From positions 1 to 64,000 of the forward strand of contig CAJXUA010000019.1 in assembly GCA_913060695.1 (NCBI GenBank): 64,000 bases of DNA, read 5' to 3'. Under the pieces are notes generated by a model that was not told where the DNA came from, ran no database searches, and saw only the letters and a program-made list of their open reading frames with translations. The position numbers and the translations under genes were made by a program. Of this stretch, positions 63,451-64,000 are shown piece by piece. Source of the stretch: an uncultured Gammaproteobacteria bacterium. Lineage in GTDB: Bacteria > Pseudomonadota > Gammaproteobacteria > Pseudomonadales > Pseudohongiellaceae. The stretch's first letter is position 1. Each line of letters opens with the position of its first letter.

Positions 63451-64000
63451 TCGTCTTTGCTGATAGCCACGTTGATCTAATGTCCAATATCGCAATGACC
63501 GGACCTCAAGTAGCGAAACGATGGGACAGAGAGTTACTGCGCAAGTGGAGCAAAATCACACAAGACAACCTTCGAGACTTTATGCAAATAAAAGACTCGT
63601 TAGATCCTGAGACGTTCCCAAACTACGCTGAGAACGATGCCATGCTGGCTGAATTTGTGGCAGATAAGGCTTCACTCTATGCAAAGCGCGTGGCAGATGA
63701 TGCCTTTGCGATTCTTCTCGATCAGGTACTGGCGTATGAGCAGGCTGTTCGTGATGTTGCCGATCTTGAGCTTAGAATTGATGGCCGCGAGGCTGTTGAC
63801 GAAGTGTCGGAAGAGACAGACCCCGAAACCGGCGAAGTGACTCAGGTCTACTTGCCTGCTATCACTTCTATCGAGCCAATGGCCGCCACCATTGAAGTTG
63901 AAGGCGAGACAATCGATAACCCCGAATATCTAACTGCTTTGGCTGATCTAGAGGCAGCTGAGGCGATCATCGCTGCTGTCAGCGATGATGAAGAGGACCC
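63447..64000 (+). CDS. Protein after the tail fibre, partial (cut by window edge)
   Basis: ATGA overlap with the fibre stop and a GGGAGGT ribosome site. At least 184 residues: MIVFADSHVDLMSNIAMTGP, then an acidic helical region (RWDRELLRKWSKITQDNLRD..., EDPETGEVTQ). It may be a fibre-assembly or tail-tip protein. The end lies beyond the window. Confidence 0.7.
   Translation, partial: MIVFADSHVDLMSNIAMTGPQVAKRWDRELLRKWSKITQDNLRDFMQIKDSLDPETFPNYAENDAMLAEFVADKASLYAKRVADDAFAILLDQVLAYEQAVRDVADLELRIDGREAVDEVSEETDPETGEVTQVYLPAITSIEPMAATIEVEGETIDNPEYLTALADLEAAEAIIAAVSDDEED

Larger units (their letters stand above)
29467..64000. mobile_element. Mu-like transposable prophage with siphovirus-type tail (left part)
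   Basis: Transposase, MuB/TnsC ATPase, GemA, a Mor-family activator and Mu gp25-gp30 head/packaging analogues identify a transposable phage. Early genes run left and late genes right from a central switch, the layout of BcepMu-type phages. The tail genes are of the long non-contractile kind: no sheath gene is seen. The exact left terminus was not found; it should lie between 29355 and 29576, or near 26995 if the methylase module belongs to the phage. The right end is outside the window. Confidence 0.88.

Overview
The window joins an ordinary gammaproteobacterial chromosome (about 1-26.5 kb) to an acquired segment and a Mu-like transposable prophage (about 29.4 kb to the right edge). Gene order ubiE-ubiJ, hslVU, SPOR protein, priA, rpmE, mrcA, pilMNOPQ, aroKB, damX, hemE is the conserved backbone of Pseudomonas/Cellvibrio-type gammaproteobacteria. 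Moderate GC, a REP-like element and a large DmdC-type acyl-CoA dehydrogenase would suit a marine or aquatic member; the species cannot be named from the sequence alone.

Host part: ubiquinone biosynthesis (ubiJ, ubiE), the HslVU protease with a sigma32-type promoter and a 5'-UTR hairpin, a divisome SPOR protein and primosomal PriA all run leftward. A small chorismate mutase and rpmE (with a strong terminator) run rightward. PBP1A faces left, and the type IV pilus operon pilMNOPQ runs right into aroK-aroB-damX. hemE and folK overlap. A small outer-membrane barrel, comF, an acyl-CoA dehydrogenase and an ECF sigma factor with a DUF3379 protein complete the host part.

Junction: a 0.57-kb gene-free stretch holds a 41-bp imperfect direct repeat. 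It is followed by a leftward pair of a ParB/Srx-type protein and a D12-class adenine methylase. This pair is bracketed by two related 40-bp sequences (27 of 40 positions identical) that each carry two TGAAAC cores spaced exactly 20 bp. It looks like an acquired module; whether it belongs to the prophage is unresolved.

Prophage: an early operon runs leftward from a switch region at 39.2-39.35 kb. It encodes a Ner-like regulator, a CII-like regulator, an HTH protein, DUF3102, a DDE transposase, a MuB/TnsC-like ATPase, DUF3164, a thiol-peptidase-like protein, GemA, a Mor/C-family activator and small genes down to a DUF4031 protein. Rightward from the switch come a CI-like repressor, lysis genes, Mu-type packaging and head genes (gp25-gp30 analogues, a fused protease-capsid), and then a long non-contractile (siphovirus-type) tail with a 1735-residue tape measure and a modular fibre. 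The right end of the prophage lies outside the window.

The most interesting regulatory reading is a two-part circuit. The switch has a near-consensus early promoter overlapped by two different palindromes and a probably leaderless repressor. Two identical 18-bp palindromes then sit about 43 bp upstream of the predicted starts of the lysis and head operons, which is where a Mor/C-type activator encoded in the early operon would be expected to bind.
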